From: Candidatus Hydrothermarchaeota archaeon
Lineage (GTDB): Archaea > Hydrothermarchaeota > Hydrothermarchaeia > Hydrothermarchaeales > WAQR01
Direction: 5' to 3'
NCBI GenBank assembly: GCA_015520145.1
Contig: WAQR01000091.1
Coordinates: 1 to 14,950, forward strand
DNA: 14,950 nt
Shown here: piece by piece, positions 6,424 to 12,149 of the stretch
Layout: each line of letters begins with the position of its first letter
Position numbering within the stretch: position 1 is the stretch's first letter
The notes under the pieces: model-generated
The model's input: the letters and a program-made list of their open reading frames with translations, nothing else
What the model was told of the DNA's origin: nothing
Databases searched by the model: none
Made by a program: the position numbers and the translations under genes

Positions 6424-7206
6424 ATGTTTGATATAGTAGCCGATATTAAAAAGGATTTCATTGTCAATCTATTAAGATCAAAAAAACGTGTGGATAACCG
6501 GGCATTTGATGAATATAGGCCGATTGTTGTCGAGCCCGGGGTATCTGAGAAAGCCGAGGGGTCGTCACTTGTAAAGATAGGAAATACCCAGGTGATGGTA
6601 GGGGTTAAACTCGCAATAGGTGAGCCTTTTTCTGACATGCCGGACCTCGGGGTTATGATGACAAACGCAGAACTGAATCCCCTGGCATCCCCACGTTTCG
6701 AGAAAGGTCCGCCAGACGAGGATACCATAGAGCTGTCGAGGGTAGTTGACAGGGTTATCAGGGAATCCAAGTGTATTGAGCTAGAGAAACTGTGTATCAC
6801 TGAAGGAGAAGAGGTGTGGATAGTCTTTATTGATGCGCATATCCTGGATTACGACGGTAATTTATTTGATGCAACCGCTCTTGGCGCGATCAGTGCACTC
6901 CGAAATACCCGCTTCCCCAAGGTGGAGGACGGACGGATAATATATTCTGAGAAGACTGACAAAAAATTACCTGTGGTTGACAGACCTGTTGAGACCACCT
7001 TTGCAAAAATCGGCAAAGATATTGTACTTGATCCTGTCCTTGATGAGGAACTCGTACTGGATGCGAGAATAACTATCGGGACAAACGAGAAGGGCGATAT
7101 CTGCGCTATGCAAAAGGGTGGCGATGGGACATTTACTCAGGAAGAAATCATTGACCTCGTTAACAAAAGTAGGGAGAAATCAGAAGAATTGAGGAAATTG
7201 GTCTAG
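6424..7206 (+). CDS. rrp42: Exosome complex component Rrp42 (non-catalytic RNase PH subunit)
   Basis: This is the structural partner of Rrp41; alternating Rrp41/Rrp42 dimers make the ring, and Rrp42 contributes to RNA and phosphate binding without its own active site. The 260-residue product contains RVDNRAFDEYRPIVVEPGVS near the start, GSSLVKIGNTQVMVGVKLAI, then NAELNPLASPRFEKGPPDED and ELSRVVDRVIRES. DAHILDYDGNLFDATALGAI follows, and a C-terminal IGTNEKGDICAMQKGGDGTF. It lacks the paired catalytic aspartates of Rrp41, as expected. A ribosome binding site (GGAGGCGTGAG) lies at the end of rrp41. The stop codon abuts the ribosome binding region of the L37Ae gene. Confidence 0.95.
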   Translation: MFDIVADIKKDFIVNLLRSKKRVDNRAFDEYRPIVVEPGVSEKAEGSSLVKIGNTQVMVGVKLAIGEPFSDMPDLGVMMTNAELNPLASPRFEKGPPDEDTIELSRVVDRVIRESKCIELEKLCITEGEEVWIVFIDAHILDYDGNLFDATALGAISALRNTRFPKVEDGRIIYSEKTDKKLPVVDRPVETTFAKIGKDIVLDPVLDEELVLDARITIGTNEKGDICAMQKGGDGTFTQEEIIDLVNKSREKSEELRKLV

Positions 7207-7215
7207 GTGATTTCA

Positions 7216-7494
7216 ATGACAAAAACAAGAAAGGTCGGATCAGCAGGTAAATTTGGAACCCGGTACGGTATGCGTGTCAGGAAAAAGTGGCTGGAAGTAG
7301 ATAAAAGACAGAAATCGCTGTATGAATGCCCTGTATGCAGAAGGAGGTCTGTTAAAAGGGTGGCAAGTGGAATATGGGGATGCCGGAAGTGTGATACTAA
7401 ATTTACCGGCGGGGCATATATCCCTGTTACATCAGTGGCCAATACGGTTGATAGAGCGATTGCAAAAGCGACAGTGGAGGAGAAAAATGTATAG
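7216..7494 (+). CDS. rpl37ae: Large-subunit ribosomal protein eL43 (L37Ae)
   Basis: This is a small zinc-binding protein of the large ribosomal subunit. The 92-residue product starts MTKTRKVGSAGKFGTRYGMR and contains a four-cysteine zinc ribbon, CPVC near 36-39 and CRKC about 18 residues later, within CPVCRRRSVKRVASGIWGC. The C-terminus has the family FTGGAYIP motif. A GTG at 7207 is in frame, but the ATG at 7216 has GGTGAT four bases upstream and matches the family N-terminus. The gene follows rrp42 directly and overlaps the next gene by eight bases. Confidence 0.93.
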   Translation: MTKTRKVGSAGKFGTRYGMRVRKKWLEVDKRQKSLYECPVCRRRSVKRVASGIWGCRKCDTKFTGGAYIPVTSVANTVDRAIAKATVEEKNV

Positions 7495-7618
7495 GTGCGG
7501 GAGCTGCGGAAAGAACGTCGAACTTGGCAGTGAAGACCCTATCAGGTGCCCGTTTTGCGGCTATAAGATCCTGTTTAAAGAGAGGCCAGGGATAGTGAAG
7601 AAGGTTAAGGCCAGATGA
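7487..7618 (+). CDS. rpoP: DNA-directed RNA polymerase subunit P (Rpo12/Rpb12-like)
   Basis: This is a tiny zinc-ribbon subunit of archaeal RNA polymerase, equivalent to eukaryotic Rpb12/Rpc10. The 43-residue product begins MYRCGSCGKNVELGSEDPIR and continues CPFCGYKILFKERPG, giving the two CxxC pairs (CGSC and CPFC) and the YKILFKxR ending typical of the family. It is too short for most ORF finders. The ATG at 7487 is supported by GGAGG about seven bases upstream and by the complete first CxxC. It overlaps the end of the L37Ae gene by eight bases and the start of pcc1 by four (ATGA). Confidence 0.93.
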   Translation: MYRCGSCGKNVELGSEDPIRCPFCGYKILFKERPGIVKKVKAR

Positions 7619-7875
7619 TTGAAGGCAGAGCCAGGATCATGTTTTATTTCGATTCAGATGACGAGGCAGGCTGGGTATATAACGCAATATATCCCGAGAC
7701 CTCTTTTTTCCAGGCAGGGCAGACGGCAGACCAGGCAGATATCAGATTCCTGAAAGAAGGGATGAAGATCGTTCTTGATGTAACATCAGGCAATCCTGCA
7801 TCTTTCAGGGCAGCACTAAGTACATATCTTAAATGGATTAAAGTTTCTATCAGTATTTCAGGAGGTTATAGATAA
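7615..7875 (+). CDS. pcc1: KEOPS complex subunit Pcc1
   Basis: This is the small dimerising subunit of KEOPS, the complex that makes the universal tRNA modification t6A at position 37; Pcc1 contacts Kae1 and helps bind tRNA. The 86-residue product is typical in size. It has the family pattern with ARIMFYFDSDDEAGWVYNAI near the N-terminus, YPETS, a basic/acidic middle strand (IVLDVTSGNPASFRAALSTY) and a hydrophobic C-terminal helix (LKWIKVSISI). Location between the RNA polymerase P gene and prefoldin beta is the common euryarchaeal order, which adds confidence because the family is poorly conserved in sequence. Its ATG overlaps the rpoP stop. Confidence 0.85.
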   Translation: MIEGRARIMFYFDSDDEAGWVYNAIYPETSFFQAGQTADQADIRFLKEGMKIVLDVTSGNPASFRAALSTYLKWIKVSISISGGYR

Positions 7876-7876
7876 A

Positions 7877-8236
7877 ATGGAACAGATACCACCCCAATTA
7901 CAGCAGCAGCTTGTCCAGTTTCAGCAGGTTCAGCAACAGGCTCAAACAGTCGGAACACAGAGGGTCCAGATGGAGATGCAGATTAAAGAGATTGAAAAGA
8001 CCATGGAAGAGCTGGAAAAGACAGAATCAGACGTAGATATTTATAAAAGCGTTGGATCTCTTTTAATCAAAAGCAAGAAGGACGACGTTAAAGAAGAACT
8101 TAAAGAAAAAAAAGAGGTCCTCGAGCTTAGGATAAAGACGATTAAAAGGCAGGAAGAGAAGATTTTGACAAAGCTAAAAGAGATGCAGGAAAAGATTCAA
8201 AATGCCATGAAAACAGGTTATGGAAAAGCCGGATAA
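7877..8236 (+). CDS. pfdB: Prefoldin subunit beta
   Basis: This is the beta subunit of the archaeal prefoldin hexamer (two alpha, four beta), a jellyfish-shaped chaperone that holds unfolded proteins for the thermosome. The 119-residue product begins MEQIPPQLQQQLVQFQQVQQ and consists of two long charged coiled-coil helices (about 8-50 and 70-112) around the beta-hairpin core, where VDIYKSVGSLLIKSKK is the conserved family signature. A strong AGGAGGT ribosome binding site lies at the end of pcc1. The stop overlaps a short repeated GGATAATA element that leads into the DHH gene. Confidence 0.94.
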   Translation: MEQIPPQLQQQLVQFQQVQQQAQTVGTQRVQMEMQIKEIEKTMEELEKTESDVDIYKSVGSLLIKSKKDDVKEELKEKKEVLELRIKTIKRQEEKILTKLKEMQEKIQNAMKTGYGKAG

Positions 8237-8260
8237 TAGGATAATAAAAGCAGGATAATA
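8231..8260 (+). repeat. Three copies of GGATAATA between prefoldin beta and the DHH gene
   Basis: GGATAATA occurs at 8231-8238, 8239-8246 and 8253-8260. The first overlaps the prefoldin stop codon; the third ends on the first base of the DHH ATG. A similar GGATAATC/GGATAGTC array precedes the AcpS gene at 14701. The function is unknown. It may be slippage-prone spacer, and no good ribosome binding site is seen otherwise. Confidence 0.6.
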
Positions 8261-9261
8261 TGGATTTCACGGACCTTCTAACGTTTCTAAAGAGTTTTCC
8301 AAAAAGAGCGGTCATACTGTCTCATAAAAAGGCTGATGCCGATGCGGTCTGCAGTTCGATTGTATTAAAGAGGATTATCCTGGATATCAGTCCCGGCACA
8401 GAGATTACTGTTGGGACTGTGGAGAGTATCAGCAGACCTGCAAAAGAGATAATCAGTGTGTTTGAGGAAGAGGTTATTACCGACCCGGATATAGGTGATA
8501 CAGACTGTCTTATAATTACCGATACAGCAACCTTCCAGCAGATGCCGCATATTGAAGAAGAGGTCAGAAGAGAGGATGTGAAGGTAGTTGTGATAGACCA
8601 CCACTGCGGCCACAAGGATACTGAGGATATTGCTGATTTTTATATAGTGGACGAGAGTGCAACATCTACCTGCGAGATCGTGTATCAGATCGCTGCTGGT
8701 CTTGGCATCACTCTGGATAGGAGAGACAGCGAGATCATGTTGCTTGGGATCCTGTCGGATACCGCACATCTTAGATTTGCTACAAAAGAGACCATTTTCA
8801 TTGTGAACGAACTTTTGAAAAATGGTGCAGATTATGACATGGTTTTATCAATCCTTGAGATCCCTGAAGATATCTCAAAGAGGATTGCACGGCTAAAGGC
8901 AGCTAAAAGAATGGAGATACACAGGGTCAATGATTTCATTATTGTTACATCTACTGTGGGTACGTTTGCTTCTTCTGCCGCAGATTCCCTGATAAAGATC
9001 GGCGCTGACCTGGCGTTTGTATCTTCTGTCTGTGAAAATGAGATACTGATAAGCGGGCGGAGTACGAGGGGGTTTTTTAAGATGACAGGTATCGAACTTG
9101 GCAGGGATATCATGCCTGAGATAGGCGAGTTTATTGGCGGCGGTGGTGGCGGGCATAGCTGTGCCGCGGCAGCCAAGGGCGGAGAGAATATCGGGATGGC
9201 ACTGGCAAAGTGTGTCGAGCTGACAAAGAGCCTTATTGAAAAAGGGGTGCTGTTCGTATAG
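8260..9261 (+). CDS. DHH-family phosphoesterase (NrnA/RecJ-like)
   Basis: This is a predicted Mn-dependent phosphoesterase of the DHH/DHHA1 superfamily, which includes NrnA-type oligoribonucleases, pAp phosphatases, cyclic-dinucleotide hydrolases and RecJ. In the 333-residue product the DHH domain shows SHKKADADAV (H22, D26, D28), an ITDTA motif (D88), the name-giving DHH at 113-115, and LGILSDTAHLRFA with D167, so the metal ligands appear complete. The C-terminal DHHA1 domain ends with the glycine-rich substrate loop GEFIGGGGGGHSCAAAAKGG near 286-305. Sitting at the end of the exosome/RNase P superoperon, a role in clearing nanoRNAs left by the exosome is plausible but inferred. The exact substrate cannot be told from sequence. 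Confidence 0.9.
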   Translation: MDFTDLLTFLKSFPKRAVILSHKKADADAVCSSIVLKRIILDISPGTEITVGTVESISRPAKEIISVFEEEVITDPDIGDTDCLIITDTATFQQMPHIEEEVRREDVKVVVIDHHCGHKDTEDIADFYIVDESATSTCEIVYQIAAGLGITLDRRDSEIMLLGILSDTAHLRFATKETIFIVNELLKNGADYDMVLSILEIPEDISKRIARLKAAKRMEIHRVNDFIIVTSTVGTFASSAADSLIKIGADLAFVSSVCENEILISGRSTRGFFKMTGIELGRDIMPEIGEFIGGGGGGHSCAAAAKGGENIGMALAKCVELTKSLIEKGVLFV

Positions 9262-9375
9262 ATGAGAGATGAGAATTGTGGTCGTGTGAAGGACATTTTG
9301 CCATCTTTTCTGGTCAAGGCGGGTATTGTGGGTAGTTTCATAATCGGATTGCCAGGCGAGACGTACCAAACATGA
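9262..9375 (+). pseudogene. Relic fragment of a B12-binding-type radical SAM protein
   Basis: An ATG starts on the base after the DHH stop codon and gives 37 codons to a TGA. The second half reads LVKAGIVGSFIIGLPGETYQ, which matches the short conserved segment KxAGIxxxGSFIIGLPGET found in the middle of B12-binding-domain radical SAM enzymes. No radical SAM cysteine motif or flanking domain is present on either side. This is therefore a decayed remnant rather than a gene, unless the small ORF is translated by read-on from the DHH gene. Confidence 0.5.
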
Positions 9376-9637
9376 TGCTATCATGGATTTTAGGTGAATT
9401 GAAATACTGTGCAGAGAGGGATGGATAGGGCGAAAAGATAAGAGGCTTAAAGCTGAGATAAACCTGTCGCGAGACTTAACTTGTTTTAAGCCGAGTCTAG
9501 AAAATGCAAATAGGAGAACCACCACCCATAGTAGCGTTTTTCAAGTATGTTTGAAAATGCAAAAGGTCTGTATAGTCTGTATAGTATGATTAATAGATGA
9601 TAAAAGAGACTGCATAGGTATCAAGGCTTTTGGTAAT
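9376..9637. other. Gene-poor spacer with small repeats
   Basis: I find no convincing gene, tRNA or strong promoter here. Visible structure is limited. GAAAATGCAAA occurs twice (9500-9510, 9553-9563). There is a 7-bp inverted repeat TTTTCAA/TTGAAAA at 9538-9557, and a 9-bp tandem repeat GTCTGTATA x2 at 9566-9583. Together with the radical-SAM relic this marks the join between the conserved superoperon and the accessory genes that follow. The promoter of the phosphatase gene should lie here but is not obvious. Confidence 0.6.
9566..9583 (+). repeat. 9-bp tandem repeat GTCTGTATA x2
   Basis: Two exact adjacent copies (9566-9574 and 9575-9583) are followed by GTATGATTAATAG. They lie 55 bp upstream of the phosphatase ATG at 9638. 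The TA-rich centre could contribute to a promoter, but this is speculative. Confidence 0.5.
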
Positions 9638-10435
9638 ATGAATGAACTGGAATCTGCAATAAATGCTGCAAAAGATGCAGGAGAACTATTGATGGACTAT
9701 TTTGGCAAGGTCAGGCCTGAATACAAAAAAGACACAAGTATAGTAACAAAGGCAGACATCATGGCAGAAGAGAAAATCAAATCCATCCTTCAAAAAGAAT
9801 TCCCGGACTATGGGTTCATAGGAGAGGAATCCGGACAGGATGAAACAGAATCAGAATATATATGGACAGTCGACCCGCTTGACGGTACTACAAACTACAC
9901 CATGCAAAACCCTCTCTTCGACGTCTCCATCGCACTGACATTTAAGGGAGAGCCAATACTAGGTGTGGTCTATTATCCTTTTAGAGACGAACTTTTCTAT
10001 GCAGAAAAAGGGAGAGGTGCGTTTTTAAATGACATGAAGATATCTGTATCAGAGACAGATTTTGATAGGTCAATCCTTACATTCTGCAACAACAGAGACA
10101 TGGAATCTATAAAGAGGATGACCCGCATCTTTTCCAATATAAAACCTATAAACAACAAACTGAGACAGCTTGGTGCTGGCGGGCTTGAACTCGCCTTTGT
10201 GGCATCTGGGAGGACTGGGGCATTCTTCGTGGTCGGTGCGAATCCTTGGGACGTCTCGGCAGGAGATGTGCTGGTAAGGGAGGCAGGAGGCGCTGTAACA
10301 GATTTTGACGGGGACCCGTACAACATAAACTCAAAAGACTTTCTCGCATCAAACGGAAAAATCCATGACAAATTGCTGGAATTGATACAGGAAGCAGAAG
10401 CGACGAAAACAGGGAGAGAGAGTGGACATAAATGA
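9638..10435 (+). CDS. Inositol-monophosphatase-family phosphatase (archaeal IMPase/FBPase type)
   Basis: This is a predicted Mg-dependent, Li-sensitive sugar-phosphate phosphatase. Archaeal members act on inositol-1-phosphate, fructose-1,6-bisphosphate or both. The 265-residue product carries the family metal motifs: VTKAD at 36-40, GEES at 62-65, DPLDGTTN at 79-86 and WDVSAGDVLVREAGG at 204-218, so the active site looks complete. Length is normal. The ATG at 9638 has no strong ribosome binding site. The stop overlaps the ATG of a 51-codon gene (ATGA), which in turn overlaps a radical SAM gene. The three are therefore probably one transcript, although the metabolic connection is not obvious. 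Substrate preference between inositol phosphate, fructose bisphosphate and PAP-like nucleotides cannot be fixed from the sequence. Confidence 0.88.
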   Translation: MNELESAINAAKDAGELLMDYFGKVRPEYKKDTSIVTKADIMAEEKIKSILQKEFPDYGFIGEESGQDETESEYIWTVDPLDGTTNYTMQNPLFDVSIALTFKGEPILGVVYYPFRDELFYAEKGRGAFLNDMKISVSETDFDRSILTFCNNRDMESIKRMTRIFSNIKPINNKLRQLGAGGLELAFVASGRTGAFFVVGANPWDVSAGDVLVREAGGAVTDFDGDPYNINSKDFLASNGKIHDKLLELIQEAEATKTGRESGHK

Positions 10436-10587
10436 GTGACCAGGAGAGTGACCTGGACGGACGGTTAAGGGACCGCATATGCAAGAAGTGCGAGTTTTAT
10501 AACGAGGGGGAAAAGCTTGAGTGTCATGCTTTTAAAGTAAGCAAGAAGCTTGTAAAGGAAGGCAAAGTGAATCTGGATGATCTCTGA
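10432..10587 (+). CDS. Small Cys-containing protein of unknown function (51 aa)
   Basis: I do not recognise this family. The 51-residue product starts MSDQESDLDGRLRDRICKKC and continues EFYNEGEKLECHAFKVSKKL, then a charged KEGKVNLDDL ending. Three cysteines (17, 20 and 31, as CxxC...C) followed by His32 could bind a metal as a one-knuckle zinc finger, or be sites of modification. It is coupled on both sides: its ATG overlaps the phosphatase stop by four bases, and its last 11 bases overlap the radical SAM gene. That makes chance unlikely, and a conserved codon-length ORF in a tight operon is good evidence that it is translated. A peptide substrate (RiPP precursor) of the adjacent radical SAM enzyme and a small accessory metal protein are both open possibilities. 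Confidence 0.7.
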   Translation: MSDQESDLDGRLRDRICKKCEFYNEGEKLECHAFKVSKKLVKEGKVNLDDL

Positions 10588-11770
10588 CGTATCACTATAT
10601 CCTAAATTAAATAACTGCTCATTAAAAAAAACAGAACACCCTATCCTATATAATTTCCTGGATGACGAACTCTTCGAGCTGGATAAGGAGGCATTTGAAT
10701 TATTAAAATGCTGCACTGGCAGAAATCCTTTAAAGGAAATATTGAAAGGCTGTCCTGGCAGGACGAGTGGCGGGATGGAGATCCTTGACTACCTTTTTAA
10801 AGAGGGATGCATAGTTGATGAAAGAGACGACAACGCTCCAAACCGTTTTCAGGTAAAAGACAACAAAACCCCGTCCCTTAGATATCTGCAACTGCACATC
10901 ACAGGCAACTGCAACCTGAACTGTCTGCACTGCTATCTTGGAGAAAAAGAAAATGTAGACATGGAATTAAAAGCTGCAAAAAAGGTGATAGAGGAGTTTG
11001 GAGAGATTGGGTGGAAGCTCCTGTTGACCGGTGGCGAACCTCTCCTGAATAAGAACTTCTGGGAAATCCTGGATTTTGCAAGTCAGTTCCCTATACGAAT
11101 AGAGCTTTTGACAAACGGCACGTTAATTACGAAGGAGATTGCAACAAGGCTGGAAGGGAAGGTCCATGTAGTTCAAATCAGTCTTGATGGCCTTGAAGCA
11201 GGGCACGATATGCTTCGTGGTAAAGGGTGTTTCAAGATGGCGACCAGAGGTATTAAAAATGCTGTCAGATACATGCCAGTGAGTGTGGCAACCATTATCC
11301 ATGCCGGGAATCTTGGCGAGTTCGAAAAGCTTGGCAAATTTTTAGAGGGTCTTGGAGTATCTGAGTGGTCGCTCGATATCCCGACACCTACAGGGAACAT
11401 GGCTGAGAATCTAGCGCTGTTACCTGAGATGGATGAGGCTGTGAGGATATACAAACGCTACGGGTTTACAAGCGGCGTGCATCAGGGAGACGAAGATCTC
11501 TCATGCGGCTCACATATCTGTTCGATAAACGTTCACGGCGATGTAACCAAATGCGGCTTTTTCTCGACACCTGTGGGTAATATAAGGAGCAGTACTCTGA
11601 TGGACTGCTGGAGGAGAATCACGAGAGACTATATCCCAAAACTTGAAGAGCTGGAATGCAGGGAGTGCAAATATCTTTTAGAATGCAGAGGAGGATGTAG
11701 GTACAGGGCATCTCTTGATACAGGATTTCTTGGAAACGACCCGTTTTTATGCAGGATTTATGAGAGGTGA
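10577..11770 (+). CDS. Radical SAM/SPASM-domain enzyme with PqqD-like N-terminal domain
   Basis: This is a predicted radical S-adenosylmethionine enzyme with auxiliary iron-sulfur clusters. In the 397-residue product, residues 1-90 resemble a PqqD/RRE-type winged helix (HPILYNFLDDELFELDKEAF, then DYLFKEGCI), the fold that holds peptide substrates in RiPP maturases. The radical SAM core has CNLNCLHC (Cys112, 116, 119) and GGEP (152-155). The C-terminal SPASM domain is canonical: C-x10-G-x4-C in CGSHICSINVHGDVTKC, then CRECKYLLECRGGC (Cys361, 364, 370, 374) and a last Cys392. Relatives include peptide-modifying enzymes such as PqqE-type and sactisynthase-type, and the haem-pathway AhbC/AhbD proteins, so substrate is open. 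The gene overlaps the upstream 51-codon gene by 11 bases, which favours coupled expression. Confidence 0.88.
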   Translation: MISDVSLYPKLNNCSLKKTEHPILYNFLDDELFELDKEAFELLKCCTGRNPLKEILKGCPGRTSGGMEILDYLFKEGCIVDERDDNAPNRFQVKDNKTPSLRYLQLHITGNCNLNCLHCYLGEKENVDMELKAAKKVIEEFGEIGWKLLLTGGEPLLNKNFWEILDFASQFPIRIELLTNGTLITKEIATRLEGKVHVVQISLDGLEAGHDMLRGKGCFKMATRGIKNAVRYMPVSVATIIHAGNLGEFEKLGKFLEGLGVSEWSLDIPTPTGNMAENLALLPEMDEAVRIYKRYGFTSGVHQGDEDLSCGSHICSINVHGDVTKCGFFSTPVGNIRSSTLMDCWRRITRDYIPKLEELECRECKYLLECRGGCRYRASLDTGFLGNDPFLCRIYER

Positions 11771-11793
11771 GTGTTATAATTTCCTCACCTTTT
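11765..11793 (+). terminator. Hairpin followed by T-run after the radical SAM gene
   Basis: AGGTGAG (11765-11771) pairs with CTCACCT (11784-11790) across a 12-nt loop, and the right arm runs directly into TTTT. The radical SAM stop codon lies in the left arm. Archaeal termination mainly needs the T-rich stretch, so this is a plausible transcript end before the separately promoted ACP gene. Confidence 0.4.
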
Positions 11794-11808
11794 AGCCGAC
11801 CCCTGGAC

Positions 11809-11829
11809 TGCTTTAAGGATTGCTTTAAG
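11809..11829 (+). repeat. Direct repeat TGCTTTAAG x2 upstream of the ACP promoter
   Basis: TGCTTTAAG occurs at 11809-11817 and 11821-11829, a 12-bp period, about 22 bp upstream of the TATA box of the ACP gene. Spacing near one helical turn and position fit an activator site. This is inference only. Confidence 0.4.
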
Positions 11830-11843
11830 ATACTGAGTAAAAC

Positions 11844-11860
11844 CTAAACGTTTTTATATC
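11844..11860 (+). promoter_or_regulatory. BRE/TATA promoter of the ACP gene cluster
   Basis: CTAAACGTTTTTATATC contains an A/C-rich BRE-like part and a TTTTTATAT TATA box (11851-11859). The expected start about 25 bp downstream falls near 11880, leaving a leader of only about 10 nt before the ATG at 11892. It is the cleanest promoter in the window and shows that the ACP cluster is a separate transcription unit. Confidence 0.65.
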
Positions 11861-11891
11861 AAAATCAGGAATATCATAGCAGGCGATATTT

Positions 11892-12131
11892 ATGAATGCC
11901 TTTGAAAGAGTCAGAGCAATACTTGTCAAAGAGTTGGCGGTCGGAGAGTCTGAGGTGGTGGAATCCGCAATGCTTGCCGACGACCTCGATGCCGATTCAC
12001 TTAACAGATTTGCTATCTATTCGTCGGTGGAAGAAGAATTTGGAATCGAACTGGATGATGAAGAGACCATGGAGATCGAAACAGTGGGTGATCTAGTCAA
12101 GTTGATAAACAGAAAAATAACCTCTTCTTAA
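11892..12131 (+). CDS. Acyl carrier protein
   Basis: This is a four-helix carrier protein that holds acyl groups on a phosphopantetheine arm. The 79-residue, strongly acidic product has helix I (MNAFERVRAILVKELAV), the attachment motif DADSLNRF with Ser36 as the phosphopantetheine site, and a helix II/III region EEEFGIELDDEETMEIETVG that is standard for bacterial ACPs. It is normal in length. Archaea mostly lack ACP and build isoprenoid lipids, so a stand-alone bacterial-type ACP is unusual. The nearby holo-ACP synthase (14740 onward) would make it functional. The gene has its own promoter, a near-leaderless start and lies 18 bp before the acyl-CoA synthetase gene. Whether it serves fatty acid, polyketide, lipoate-like or other chemistry cannot be decided here. 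Confidence 0.9.
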   Translation: MNAFERVRAILVKELAVGESEVVESAMLADDLDADSLNRFAIYSSVEEEFGIELDDEETMEIETVGDLVKLINRKITSS

Positions 12132-12149
12132 CTTAAAGGGGGATTATAT

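Noticed and set aside
7322..7486. Extended RNA polymerase subunit P reading from 7322
   Set aside because: The extra N-terminal residues overlap the L37Ae gene out of frame, and family members start at MYRCxxC, which fits ATG 7487.
8893..9525. Long minus-strand ORF over the DHH gene and the following spacer
   Set aside because: It is mostly antisense to a clearly conserved gene, and its translation has low-complexity, unfamily-like composition.
9376..9637. tRNA or small structured RNA in the spacer
   Set aside because: No cloverleaf arms or GTTCRA T-loop sequence can be found on either strand; only short repeats and a weak hairpin are visible.
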